DNA of 33,376 nucleotides from contig CAISJI010000130.1 in NCBI GenBank assembly GCA_903885565.1, forward strand, positions 1-33,376. Reading direction: 5' to 3'. Positions within the stretch are counted from its first letter, which is position 1, and each line of letters opens with the position of its first letter. This document shows positions 14,132-22,783 of this stretch, piece after piece. The translations under genes were made by a program, and so were the position numbers. This DNA comes from an uncultured Planctomycetaceae bacterium. Its GTDB lineage: Bacteria; Planctomycetota; Planctomycetia; Pirellulales; UBA1268. Under the pieces are notes generated by a model. It saw only the letters and a list, made by a program, of their open reading frames with translations. It did not search any database and was not told the DNA's origin.

Positions 14132-15424
14132 ATGAGGCAGCAGCCTGCGCATGACCGCATTCCCCGCTGGCGCCGGGGCTTGGGGGCAGACGGCTTTCCG
14201 TCTGTGGCTTCGGTCGGCCTGATGCTCTGCTGTGTCGTCGGGCTGGCCTTGTGCTCGCCCCGGTCTGCCGCGGCCACAGAGCCTCAGCCCCGGTTCGTTC
14301 AGGATCGGTTTGCCATCGGCTTTTGGGTTCCGCCGCAGACCGACGAGAACAACGAGGAGCGCTACCGGGAAATTGCCGCGGCGCATTTCAATCTGGTGAT
14401 TGGCCTGTGTGGCGGGGATTCGCCCCGGCCCGCTGCTGAGCAGTTGGAGATGTGTGCCCGCCACGATCTGCGGGCGATCATCGCTCCGGGGAGCGGGCCG
14501 CCCGAGCGTTGGCCCGACGGACCGGCTGCGTGGGGCTATCTGCTGGCCGATGAGCCGGCGACCGAAGCCTTTGCGGGCCTGAGAACTCGTGTCGATGCCC
14601 TGCACGAGGCCCGCCCCGGCAAGCTCGGCTTCATCAACCTCTTTCCCAACTACGCCAGCCCGGCAGACCTCGGCACGCCCGACTACGACACTTACCTCGC
14701 CCGATTCGTCGCCGAGGTGGGGCCTGCGGTGCTGAGCATGGATCACTATCCCCTCTTTCTCCCCGATCGCGATGGGCGGGAGGGCTATCGGCACAACCTC
14801 GCCGCGATGCGGCGGGAGAGCCTCGCGGCCGGGATCCCGTTTTGGAATTTCTTTAACTCCATGCCCTACGGCCCCCACACCGACCCCACCGAGGCGCAGC
14901 TGCGCTGGCAGGTCTTCACATCGATTGCCTACGGAGCCAAGGGGGTGATGTATTTCTGTTATTGGACTCCCCGAGGGGCGCAGTTTCCCAAGGGAGGGGC
15001 GATTCTGACTCCAGATGGCCGCCGCACCCGCCACTACGACGAAGCCACCCGGATCAACGGAATGCTCAGGAATCTCGGGCCAACGCTGCTGCGGCTCACG
15101 AGCACAGGCGTCGAGCGGATTGAATCGCAGCCGGGGCAGGCGGTGGCGGGGCAGGGGCTGGTGCGTTCGCTCGAGGATGGCGATTTTGTGCTTGGCGAAT
15201 TTCAGCACGAGGATGGCCGGCGGGCGGTGATGCTGGTCAATCAGCATTTTGCCTATTCCGGCTGGCCGACGGTTGAGTTCGCCGCAGATGCGGCAAGCGT
15301 GATGGAGGTCGATCCGAAAACGGGGCGCGAAATTTCCCTCCGCGACGACAGCCCCGATTTGCCCGGGTTGCAACTCTCGTTTGATGCCGGCGAGGGCCGG
15401 CTCTTTCTCTTGCCTGCCGAATAA
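14132..15424 (+). CDS. Exported TIM-barrel glycosidase-like protein
   Basis: The 430-residue protein has a hydrophobic signal region after a basic N-terminus (VGLMLCCVVGLALCSPRSAAA). The mature part resembles (beta/alpha)8 glycoside-hydrolase-like proteins: FAIGFWVPPQT, FNLVIGLCGG, a strand ending GYLLADEPA, SMDHYPLFL, IPFWNFFNS, and YGAKGVMYFCYWTP. A C-terminal beta domain starts near residue 350 (VLGEFQHEDGRRAVMLVNQ). The DEP and MDHY strand ends sit where catalytic acids or substrate contacts lie in such barrels, but I cannot name a GH family. ATG 14132 lies 8 bases after the SnoaL-like gene; the upstream in-frame ATG at 14099 overlaps that gene. No strong ribosome binding site is seen. 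Confidence 0.75.
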   Translation: MRQQPAHDRIPRWRRGLGADGFPSVASVGLMLCCVVGLALCSPRSAAATEPQPRFVQDRFAIGFWVPPQTDENNEERYREIAAAHFNLVIGLCGGDSPRPAAEQLEMCARHDLRAIIAPGSGPPERWPDGPAAWGYLLADEPATEAFAGLRTRVDALHEARPGKLGFINLFPNYASPADLGTPDYDTYLARFVAEVGPAVLSMDHYPLFLPDRDGREGYRHNLAAMRRESLAAGIPFWNFFNSMPYGPHTDPTEAQLRWQVFTSIAYGAKGVMYFCYWTPRGAQFPKGGAILTPDGRRTRHYDEATRINGMLRNLGPTLLRLTSTGVERIESQPGQAVAGQGLVRSLEDGDFVLGEFQHEDGRRAVMLVNQHFAYSGWPTVEFAADAASVMEVDPKTGREISLRDDSPDLPGLQLSFDAGEGRLFLLPAE

Positions 15425-15578
15425 AAAAAAGGGAATGAGGCACTCTGCGTAGCTTCGGAAAACCTTGCCGACTGCTGCCGCTGGATGAGGTCGGCACCCC
15501 GAGCCTGTACAGCCGTGCCCCTCAAAGCCGAAGTATCGGTAGAGGTTGCCCCGGCTGACGGGCGCTGCCTGACGGGCA

Positions 15579-18014
15579 GTGGTGCGGCGGCTTCTGCGGG
15601 GGATGTGCAGCGTGGTCAGGACGGCGCTATTCGCCAGTGGCCCAGAGCCGCCGCCGTCGGGCGGCAGGCTGGGCCGGCGGGCTGGCCGGGGCTGGTTGCT
15701 GGCTCGGTTGTTGGTTCCTCTGGTGGCACTGTTCGGGTTGCTCAGCCCAGATCTCCGAGCGACGGCCGCCGCGGCCGAGCCCCCTATAGCTCGGGCGCCC
15801 AAGCGCCGGCTCTGCCGGATCGAATATGAGCAGACGCTCCGCGATCTGCTCGCTCTGCCCGGCTTGGCAGTGCGCGACATGCTTCCCGAGGATGGCCGGG
15901 CGCATGGCTTCGATAAAGCAGCCGCGGCCCTCGATATCTCCCACGTTCACATGGCGGGCTATTATGCCGCCGCCGAGATGGCGCTGGCGCTGGCCACGGC
16001 GGCCCAACCCAGGCCTCCCGCTCCCTATCAGGAAAAGCTGCTGCCAGGCGCTCAGGAATTTTTCAAGCTGGCGCTGGTGGAAGGGGATGCAGTCTTCCTC
16101 AAGGGGGGCGCCTACGATTCGGCCGCCCTGCCGCTGGTGCGCGAGGCCCTGCCGCACAAGCTCGACTATTACGAGAAGGCGGGCCTCTTTCCCTACAAGC
16201 AGTCGGTCGGCGTCTTTCGGCGGCAGGGGCCCGGTGATCACTTTGCCCTCTCCTTCACCGGCTTCTCCCCAATCCGCGCCGGTATCTATCGACTCAAGCT
16301 CTCGGTCTGGAGCTTTCAGTGGGAGAAGGGGCAGCTCCTGCCGCGGCCGGCGCCTGAGGGGGTGAGCCTCCATGCCAACGACCGCCTGCTCGGCTATGTT
16401 CCCGCCCCCTCGCTGGTCCCCACCATTCACACGCTCGATGTCTGGCTCAATCCTGGCGAACGGCTGCTGTTTACCGCCGCGTCGCTGCCGGCGGCGAAGG
16501 TCTATCAGTTGCCCGGCCGGGCGGGGGAGTATGTGGGGCCGGGGGTGGCGATCGACTATCTGGAAGTCTCGGGGCCGCTGGCAGAAATCTGGCCCCCGGC
16601 CAGCCATCGCCTGCTCTATGGCGACTTGCCGCTGGAGGCATGGCCAAAGGGGAGTCCGCTGCGGCCCCCCAAGCACGCCCCGGCGGTGCAGATCTTTCCT
16701 GAGGCGCTCCCCAAGTCGGAGCCGGTCACGCCGGCGTGGGGAGTGATGTCGGCTGAGCCGGCTGCCGATGCCAAACGGCTCCTGCAGCTCTTTCTGTTCC
16801 GGGCCTATCGGCGGCCCGCCACTGCGGCCGAGGTCGCCGGGAGCGTGGCGCTGGTGCAGCGACGCATGAAGCAGGGGGAGCCGTTTGAGCAGGCCCTGCG
16901 GGGGGCGTATCAGGCGGCGCTTTGTACGCCGGAATTTTTGTTTATCGGCGGCGGCCCCGGCCCGCTCGATGACTGGGCTCTCGCCACACGGCTCTCCTAT
17001 TTTCTCTGGGATTCCATGCCCGATGACGAGCTCTTCACGCTCGCCCGCCGCCGGCAGCTCCGTCGGCCCGAAGTGCTGGCCGAGCAGGTTGAGCGGATGC
17101 TGGCCGATGCCAAGTCGGAGCGTTTTATCGACCACTTTCTGGATGAATGGCTCGATCTGCGCGAGATCGATTTCACCACCCCCGATGCCACGCTCTATCC
17201 CGAATACAGCCAGCAGTTGCGCGATGCGATGCTCGCCGAAACGCGGGCCTACTTTCGCGAACTGATCCGGCACGACGAGCCTGTCCGAGCGCTCGTGGAC
17301 GCCGATTTTGTGATGGTCAACCAGCGGCTGGCGGAACATTACCAGCTGGGGACTCTGGCAACGGGGCCGGTGGCGGGAACGGCCCTCAGAAAAGTGAGCG
17401 TGCCGGTGGGGGGGCGGCGGGGTGGACTCCTCGGGCAGGCGAGCGTGCTCAAGGTGACAAGCAACGGCACGGTCACCTCGCCAGTCAAGCGGGGAGCGTG
17501 GGTGCTGCGGGAACTGCTCGACGAGCCCCCCGAGCCGCCGCCGCCGGGGGTGCCGGCGGTGGATGCCGATGTGCGCGGCACTGTCACGATCCGTGAGCAG
17601 TTGGCCCGCCATGCGGAGGATTCTTCATGTGCCAGTTGCCATGCGGCGATTGATCCGCCCGGATTTTCGCTCGAATCGTTTGATGTGATCGGGGGCTGGA
17701 GGGAACGGTATCGGGTGCTCCCTCCCGACGGCAGGCTCGACCGGGAGGGGCCGCCGGTCGATCCCTCCTGCCTCACCAGCGATGGCCGGGCCTGCGCCAC
17801 ATTCGAGGAATTCAAACAGACGCTGGCCGCTAATCCTCGCCGGCTGGCCCGGGCGTTCCTCCGGCAGTTGCTCGTCTATGCGACCGGCGTGTCGCCGACG
17901 GCAGAGGATCGGGAGGAACTGGCGCGGATTGTGGCCGAATCTGAGGAGAGCGGCGGCGGCGTACGATCGCTGATTCAGGGTCTGGTGGCGAGCCGGTTGT
18001 TTCTCGAGCAATGA
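15579..18014 (+). CDS. DUF1587/1592/1588/1585-family c-type cytochrome-like protein
   Basis: The 811-residue protein has the domain order of the large planctomycete/acidobacterial family: DUF1587 start (RRLCRIEYEQTLRDLL), a carbohydrate-binding-like region at about 190-330, DUF1595 (RLLQLFLFRAYRRPAT), DUF1592 (LATRLSYFLWDSMPDDEL), DUF1588 (GGLLGQASVLKVTSNGTVTSPVKRG, here abbreviated as GGLLGQASVL) and DUF1585 at the C-terminus. One heme c motif, CASCH, lies at 684-688, followed by AAIDPPGF. Many relatives also carry an N-terminal cytochrome domain; this one has only a signal-like region (LLARLLVPLVALFGLL) before DUF1587. The function is not established; redox or polysaccharide breakdown roles have been suggested for the family. 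GTG 15579 is used, but ATG 15603 is equally possible. It is followed 40 bases later by its usual DUF1552 partner. Confidence 0.9.
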   Translation: MVRRLLRGMCSVVRTALFASGPEPPPSGGRLGRRAGRGWLLARLLVPLVALFGLLSPDLRATAAAAEPPIARAPKRRLCRIEYEQTLRDLLALPGLAVRDMLPEDGRAHGFDKAAAALDISHVHMAGYYAAAEMALALATAAQPRPPAPYQEKLLPGAQEFFKLALVEGDAVFLKGGAYDSAALPLVREALPHKLDYYEKAGLFPYKQSVGVFRRQGPGDHFALSFTGFSPIRAGIYRLKLSVWSFQWEKGQLLPRPAPEGVSLHANDRLLGYVPAPSLVPTIHTLDVWLNPGERLLFTAASLPAAKVYQLPGRAGEYVGPGVAIDYLEVSGPLAEIWPPASHRLLYGDLPLEAWPKGSPLRPPKHAPAVQIFPEALPKSEPVTPAWGVMSAEPAADAKRLLQLFLFRAYRRPATAAEVAGSVALVQRRMKQGEPFEQALRGAYQAALCTPEFLFIGGGPGPLDDWALATRLSYFLWDSMPDDELFTLARRRQLRRPEVLAEQVERMLADAKSERFIDHFLDEWLDLREIDFTTPDATLYPEYSQQLRDAMLAETRAYFRELIRHDEPVRALVDADFVMVNQRLAEHYQLGTLATGPVAGTALRKVSVPVGGRRGGLLGQASVLKVTSNGTVTSPVKRGAWVLRELLDEPPEPPPPGVPAVDADVRGTVTIREQLARHAEDSSCASCHAAIDPPGFSLESFDVIGGWRERYRVLPPDGRLDREGPPVDPSCLTSDGRACATFEEFKQTLAANPRRLARAFLRQLLVYATGVSPTAEDREELARIVAESEESGGGVRSLIQGLVASRLFLEQ

Positions 18015-18042
18015 TTGACGGCAGCTACGGGGCATGTCGCAG

Positions 18043-18048
18043 AAGGAG
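18043..18048 (+). promoter_or_regulatory. Ribosome binding site fixing the DUF1552 start
   Basis: AAGGAG lies 6 bases before ATG 18055. It decides this start over the in-frame ATG at 18034, which lies upstream of it. Confidence 0.65.
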
Positions 18049-18054
18049 AGGCCG

Positions 18055-19347
18055 ATGAACGGGAGCAGGCAGGCGGGGCAGGGGATGTCGCGGCGGGCGG
18101 CCCTGCGCGGCGCGGGAGTGGCTGTGGCGCTCCCGTGGCTGGAGTGTCTGGCGCCAGCGGGAGTCGCACGTGGAGCAGAGGCCAAGCCGCCCCGCCGAAT
18201 GGTGGCGATCGAGACAACGATGGGGCTCTTGCCGCAATATTTTTTTCCCACCACTGCGGGCCGGAACTATGAACCCACCCCGTATCTCAAATATCTGGAG
18301 CCATTTCGGGATCGGCTCACCGTTTTTTCTGGTGTGTCGCATCCGCTGGTGGATGGCGGCCATTCGGCCGACATTGCCTTTCTCACCGGCGCCCCTCATC
18401 CGGCCAGCGGTAATTTTCGCAACACGATCTCGCTCGATCAGTTCGCCGCCGAAGCGCTCGGCCCCGAGACGAGATTTCCCTCGCTCTCCTTGGCGGTGGC
18501 GGCTCATGGGGCGACGAGCCTCTCGTTCACGCGGGATGGCGTGTTGATTCCGGGGGAGCGCAGTCCCGCCCGGCTCCATCGGCAGATGTTTCTCCAGGGG
18601 GATCCGCAGACCACAGCGGAGCGGGTGGAGTCGCTGCGGGCCGGCCGCAGTGTGCTCGATTATGTCGGCTCGGGGGCCCGCAAGCTTGAGCGGGTGGCGA
18701 GTGCTGCCGATCGCCAGCGGTTGGACCAGTATTTCACAGCCGTGAGGGATCTGGAGGATCGTATGCAGCGAGCCGAGGTGTGGGAGCGGCGGCGGAAGCC
18801 ACGGCCCAAGTCCCCGCCTCCGCCGGAGGCCCCCGAGCAGGAACTCTTCACGCTTCTCAAACTGATGGGGCGAATGATCCGGATGGCGCTGGAGACCGAT
18901 TCCACCCGGATCGTGACGCTGTTTGTGAATCCTGCGCAGTGGGTGCCACGCACGCCGGGGGTGGCTCACGAAACCCACTCGCTCACGCATCACGGCAATC
19001 GTCCGGAGATGATCGAGGAACTGCGGAGGGTTGAGGAACAGCAGTTCGCCCTGCTGGGCGAACTGCTCGCAGGGCTCGATGAGGTGCGCGAGGGACAGGG
19101 CACGCTGCTCGACCAGACGATGGTGCTGCATGGCTCCTGCATGGGTAATGCCAACGCCCATTCCAACACCCATCTGCCGGTGCTGCTGGCCGGTGGCGGG
19201 TTTCGCCATGCGGGGCATCTGAAATTCTCTACTCACGACGAGCAACCGCTGGCCAATCTCTATGTGAGCATGCTGCAGCAGTTGGGAGTGGAGGCCGCCA
19301 GCTTCGCCACCTCCACCGGCACACTGCGCGGGCTCGAGCCGGGCTGA
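18055..19347 (+). CDS. DUF1552 protein, Tat-exported
   Basis: The 430-residue protein opens with a twin-arginine signal (MSRRAALRGAGVAVALPWLE at about 11-30), so it is probably exported folded. The body matches DUF1552: KPPRRMVAIETTMGLLPQYF, LTVFSGVSHPLVDGGHSADI (here cut), SLDQFAAE, RFPSLSLAV, LDYVGSGARKL, YFTAVRDLEDRMQRAE and near the end MGNANAHSNTHLPVLLAGG. The His/Asp/Asn-rich motifs suggest a metal-bound active site related to alkaline-phosphatase-like folds, which is an inference. It belongs with the upstream DUF1592-type gene, as is usual in planctomycetes, and the pair is probably co-transcribed. No activity has been shown that I know of. Confidence 0.92.
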   Translation: MNGSRQAGQGMSRRAALRGAGVAVALPWLECLAPAGVARGAEAKPPRRMVAIETTMGLLPQYFFPTTAGRNYEPTPYLKYLEPFRDRLTVFSGVSHPLVDGGHSADIAFLTGAPHPASGNFRNTISLDQFAAEALGPETRFPSLSLAVAAHGATSLSFTRDGVLIPGERSPARLHRQMFLQGDPQTTAERVESLRAGRSVLDYVGSGARKLERVASAADRQRLDQYFTAVRDLEDRMQRAEVWERRRKPRPKSPPPPEAPEQELFTLLKLMGRMIRMALETDSTRIVTLFVNPAQWVPRTPGVAHETHSLTHHGNRPEMIEELRRVEEQQFALLGELLAGLDEVREGQGTLLDQTMVLHGSCMGNANAHSNTHLPVLLAGGGFRHAGHLKFSTHDEQPLANLYVSMLQQLGVEAASFATSTGTLRGLEPG

Positions 19348-19360
19348 CGCCCGTTTCCCC

Positions 19361-21886
19361 TCACTCTGCCGAGACCGCTTCCAAGAGATCGATTGTGGCC
19401 GCCCGCCGCGCGGGGAGCCAGGCCGCCAGGCCGGTCACCACCACCGCGGCCAACAGATTCGCCACCACCACCGACGGCCGAAACGATGCCCGGATCGGAT
19501 GGCCCAACAGCGGCTGGCTCGCCCACTGAATAAACAGCGCCGTCACCAATCCGCTGACGAGCCCAATGATCGCCCCTGAGGCGCCCAGCAGCAGGCTCTC
19601 GAGCACCACCATCGCCGTCACCTGCCGGCTCGTCATCCCCACCGCCCGCAGCAGGCCGATCGTGTGTTTCTTCTCCAGCACATTCATCGTTACGGTGTTG
19701 GCGACGCCGAGGCTCCCCACTGCAAACCCCAGTCCCAGGATCGCCCATAGAGATCCGACCACGCCGCCCACGATCCCATCGATGAACTTCCGCACATCGA
19801 CCGCCGACCGCAGCAGCATGCCACGCCGATCAGCTATTTTTTCAAGCGCCGCACGCAGGGCGTCAGCCTGCCCCTCGGCCGCCGTTACCAGCAGCACATC
19901 GGCCGATTCCAGCCCAAAGAGCCGCTTCGCGGTGTCACGCCGCATCACCAGCGACGCGCCGCCGGAGGTGTAGTCGACCACCAATGCCGCGACCCGCACG
20001 GAGGTTTTCCGACCGAACACTTCCACAGACACATCGTCCCCGGCCTTGATCCCCGCCCGCCGCGCCAGCACGGTGCCCGCCACCGCCTCGCCGCGGGCCA
20101 GCGCCGCCCGCACGGCAGACTCCTCCATTCCGACCGGCGCCAGTGGCAGCGGAGCATCGTCGGGCATATCTCGTGCCACGATCACTCCCGCGCCCCCCGC
20201 CACTTTCCCCATCGCGATGCCGATCACCTCGATTCTCGCGATTCCGGAGAGTTCGCGGAGATCGGCCTCGGCCTCCAGCGAGCCTTGGGCGTGGGCCTGG
20301 CCGGTGGCGACCATGCCGGCGTGGGTGAGAAACCAGTCGGCCCGCATCATGCGGGCATACCAGCCGAGAACGTCGTCAACGTTGTCGCGGATGGCATGCC
20401 CCAGTCCGATGCCGTTGCTTACCGCCACCACCAGTACGCCGGTGGTGAGCGCCGTGCGGACCGGCTGCCGCAGAATCTGCTCGAGCGCCAGGCGTCCCTC
20501 GAGTGCAAATCGTCGTGGCACGAGGCAGGCGCAGCCTCGGGCCAGCAGCGGCAGGATCAGCGGCGTGAGCGCCACAAACGAGAGCAGCATGGCGATGCCA
20601 GCCGGCACGGCCGCCCGCGGTGGGACCCGCTCGGCGAGCACAAGCAAGAGCATCAGCGCCGCAAAGGCCCACAGCGCAAAGGCCGCCCCCAACAGCCGCC
20701 AGGAAACCTGGTTGTTTGCTGGGGCCGGGGCCTGCGAGAGCCCTTCCAGAGGGTCGATCTGCGCCGCCTCGCGGGCCGGCCACCAGGCTGCTGCGATGGC
20801 AACGAGCGTTCCCATCAGCACAGCCAGCGGCACGATCAACGGCTCTACCACCATCTCGGAAAAAGGAGCCTGCAGGGCCCGCGAGATGCCGGCAGAGATC
20901 GGCCGCGCCGCGGCCAGCCCCAGCCCGGCGCCGACCAGCGCCCCGAGCGTTCCCAGCAGGGCCGCCTCGATTGTGATAAATCCCCTGATCTGCCCGGCGC
21001 TGGCCCCGAGCACCCGCACCAGCGAGAGCGATCGCCGGCGCTCCGTGACATTCATCAGCATCGCATTACCCACAATGAACCAGGCCATCGCCACAGTCAG
21101 GCCGGTGACGAAGTCGAGGCCCAGATCGGCGGAGTGGAGCACATCCTCTGCCATGCTCGCCCGCCCGGCCGGGATCTCGGCCACCAGCGTCTCCGGCAGC
21201 CGCTGGCCCGCCGCCTCAAGCACATCTGGGCGGGAGGCGTTGGGCTCCAGTGCCACCCGCACCCGATCGACCAGGCCCAGGGCGTTTGACATCTGCTCGA
21301 GTGCCTGAATATCGACCACCACTCCCGCTCCATCGGCAAACCAGCGCAGCGAGGCGGGGTCGGCGATGCCGGTCACAGTCAGTCGGCGCACGCCACGGCG
21401 GGCGAAGAAGAGCACCTCGTCCCCCACGCTCTTGCCCAGCCCCTCGGCCAGCGCTGCGCCGAGGACTGTTTCATCGGGGCCGACGCAGGCCGTTCCCGAG
21501 GTGAGCTTGAGCAGCCCGGTTTCCGCGAGGGTTTGGGCATCCACGCCGACGGCGATTTCCCGCACCCGTTTCTCTCCCACACGCAACAGCGTTGGCCGGA
21601 AGAAGAGCGGCACCACTGCCCGCACTCCGGAAATGTCGGCCAGTTTCGGCAGCTTTCCCACATCGAAGCGGCCCCCGGCCCGGGCGGAGATATCGATCGA
21701 GGGGGTGCCATCGAGCGCCTCGGTGAGCCGCCGGTAGCCGATCCGCGAGGCATCGGCGGAAACCCACGTCGCCACGACAGCCCCCACGGCCACAGCCACA
21801 CTCAGGGCTGTGGCCAAGGCCCGGCCGGGGCGGTTCCGCCACTGGCGCAGGAGGAGGTGGCGGAGACGAAACGATTCGAAAATCAT
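19361..21886 (-). CDS. FtsX-like ABC transporter permease
   Basis: The 841-residue inner-membrane protein has two MacB-like periplasmic domains and two FtsX domains, the layout of long LolC/YbbP-type permeases. A first membrane helix lies at about 22-44 (ALATALSVAVAVGAVVATWV). The first FtsX domain includes VAMAWFIVGNAMLMNVTERRRSLSLVRVLGAS (cut here to VGNAMLMNVTERRR and LVRVLGAS), and the second ends TVTMNVLEKKHTIGLLRAVGM, MVVLESLLLGASGAIIGL and LAAWLPARRAATIDLLEAVSA. Such systems extract lipoproteins or move small molecules and peptides from the inner membrane. ATG 21886 overlaps the ATPase stop by 4 bases (ATGA), so the two are translationally coupled. It converges with the DUF1552 gene, 13 bases between stops. 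Confidence 0.92.
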   Translation of the reverse strand: MIFESFRLRHLLLRQWRNRPGRALATALSVAVAVGAVVATWVSADASRIGYRRLTEALDGTPSIDISARAGGRFDVGKLPKLADISGVRAVVPLFFRPTLLRVGEKRVREIAVGVDAQTLAETGLLKLTSGTACVGPDETVLGAALAEGLGKSVGDEVLFFARRGVRRLTVTGIADPASLRWFADGAGVVVDIQALEQMSNALGLVDRVRVALEPNASRPDVLEAAGQRLPETLVAEIPAGRASMAEDVLHSADLGLDFVTGLTVAMAWFIVGNAMLMNVTERRRSLSLVRVLGASAGQIRGFITIEAALLGTLGALVGAGLGLAAARPISAGISRALQAPFSEMVVEPLIVPLAVLMGTLVAIAAAWWPAREAAQIDPLEGLSQAPAPANNQVSWRLLGAAFALWAFAALMLLLVLAERVPPRAAVPAGIAMLLSFVALTPLILPLLARGCACLVPRRFALEGRLALEQILRQPVRTALTTGVLVVAVSNGIGLGHAIRDNVDDVLGWYARMMRADWFLTHAGMVATGQAHAQGSLEAEADLRELSGIARIEVIGIAMGKVAGGAGVIVARDMPDDAPLPLAPVGMEESAVRAALARGEAVAGTVLARRAGIKAGDDVSVEVFGRKTSVRVAALVVDYTSGGASLVMRRDTAKRLFGLESADVLLVTAAEGQADALRAALEKIADRRGMLLRSAVDVRKFIDGIVGGVVGSLWAILGLGFAVGSLGVANTVTMNVLEKKHTIGLLRAVGMTSRQVTAMVVLESLLLGASGAIIGLVSGLVTALFIQWASQPLLGHPIRASFRPSVVVANLLAAVVVTGLAAWLPARRAATIDLLEAVSAE

Positions 21887-22617
21887 GGGGTGGGGCTTCC
21901 GGCGGCGACGCGGCTCTCGGCCCGCACAATATCCGACACGATCCGACCGTCAGCCATGCGAATGGCCCGGCCGGCTGCGGCCGCGATGCCGGGATCGTGC
22001 GTGACGAGAACGACAGTCTGCCCCTGTTCCTCGACCAGCCGGTGGAGAAGTTCGACGACGAGCCGTGAGTTTACCGAATCGAGGGCCCCGGTCGGTTCGT
22101 CGGCCAGCACCAGCGCCGGGGCGGCGACCAGCGCCCGGGCAATCGCTCCGCGCTGCTGTTCGCCGCCGGAGAGGGCATCGGGGGAGTGGCTGGCACGATG
22201 GGCCATTCCCACCTTTTCGAGCGCCACCCGAGCGGCAGCCGAGGCGGCGGTTCCCGCCACGCCATCGAGCACCAGCGGTAGGGCGACATTTTCCTCGAGC
22301 GAGAGTTCCGGCAACAGGTTGTAACGCTGGAACACAAAGCCGATTCGGCGCCGGCGCAGGACGGCCAGCTTGGCGTCGTCGAGCGCGGCCAGATCGACTC
22401 CCTCCAGCCACACGCTGCCGGCGGTGGGCCGGGTGATCCCGCCGAGCATATGGAGGAGCGTGCTCTTGCCCGACCCAGAACTCCCGGTCAGGGCCACGAA
22501 CTCACCCCGCTGCACCTCCAGATCGACACTCCGCACCGCCTGCACCCCGGCGCCTCCATGCTGTGGCGGGGCGAATGTCTTTTCCACATGCACGGCACGC
22601 AGGATCGGGTCGGTCAA
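21883..22617 (-). CDS. ABC transporter ATP-binding protein (LolD/MacB type)
   Basis: The 244-residue protein has all the ATPase motifs of the LolD/MacB group: Walker A GSSGSGKST near 42-50, Q-loop FQRYNLLPELS, signature LSGGEQQR, Walker B LVLADEPTGALDS and the switch His in LVTHDPG. It energises the adjacent FtsX-like permease in the cytoplasm. The start is TTG at 22617, supported by AGGAG 8 bases upstream, and the N-terminus MTDPILRAVHVEKTF fits the family. A TolC-like gene is divergent upstream, but no membrane-fusion protein is present in the window. Confidence 0.93.
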   Translation of the reverse strand: MTDPILRAVHVEKTFAPPQHGGAGVQAVRSVDLEVQRGEFVALTGSSGSGKSTLLHMLGGITRPTAGSVWLEGVDLAALDDAKLAVLRRRRIGFVFQRYNLLPELSLEENVALPLVLDGVAGTAASAAARVALEKVGMAHRASHSPDALSGGEQQRGAIARALVAAPALVLADEPTGALDSVNSRLVVELLHRLVEEQGQTVVLVTHDPGIAAAAGRAIRMADGRIVSDIVRAESRVAAGSPTP

Positions 22618-22625
22618 CGGTGGCG

Positions 22626-22630
22626 CTCCT
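22626..22630 (-). promoter_or_regulatory. Ribosome binding site supporting a TTG start
   Basis: AGGAG on the minus strand lies 8 bases before TTG 22617 of the ATP-binding protein. The next in-frame start would remove the first beta strand of the domain. Confidence 0.6.
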
Positions 22631-22783
22631 GAGAGTGAAAAGCCGGTTTGGGCCAGCTGGGAAACTCACCCAATGTACCCAAGCTCCCGGGCTTTCGTCG
22701 CTGCCGGCTGGGGAAAGTCTGCCGGTCCGGTTTTCTGATGGAGTGCGCGGGGAAGTGACGATTCTTCCGAGGACGAAGATTTT

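Noticed and set aside
13784-15880. 698-codon minus-strand frame opposite the SnoaL-like and TIM-barrel genes
   Set aside because: It spans two well-supported genes and an intergenic region in antisense, is rich in Arg, Pro and His, and has no recognisable domain.
15627-17612. 661-codon minus-strand frame opposite the DUF1592-type gene
   Set aside because: Its composition is that of an antisense shadow, with no motif or start signal, while the plus strand encodes a clear heme motif and family domains.
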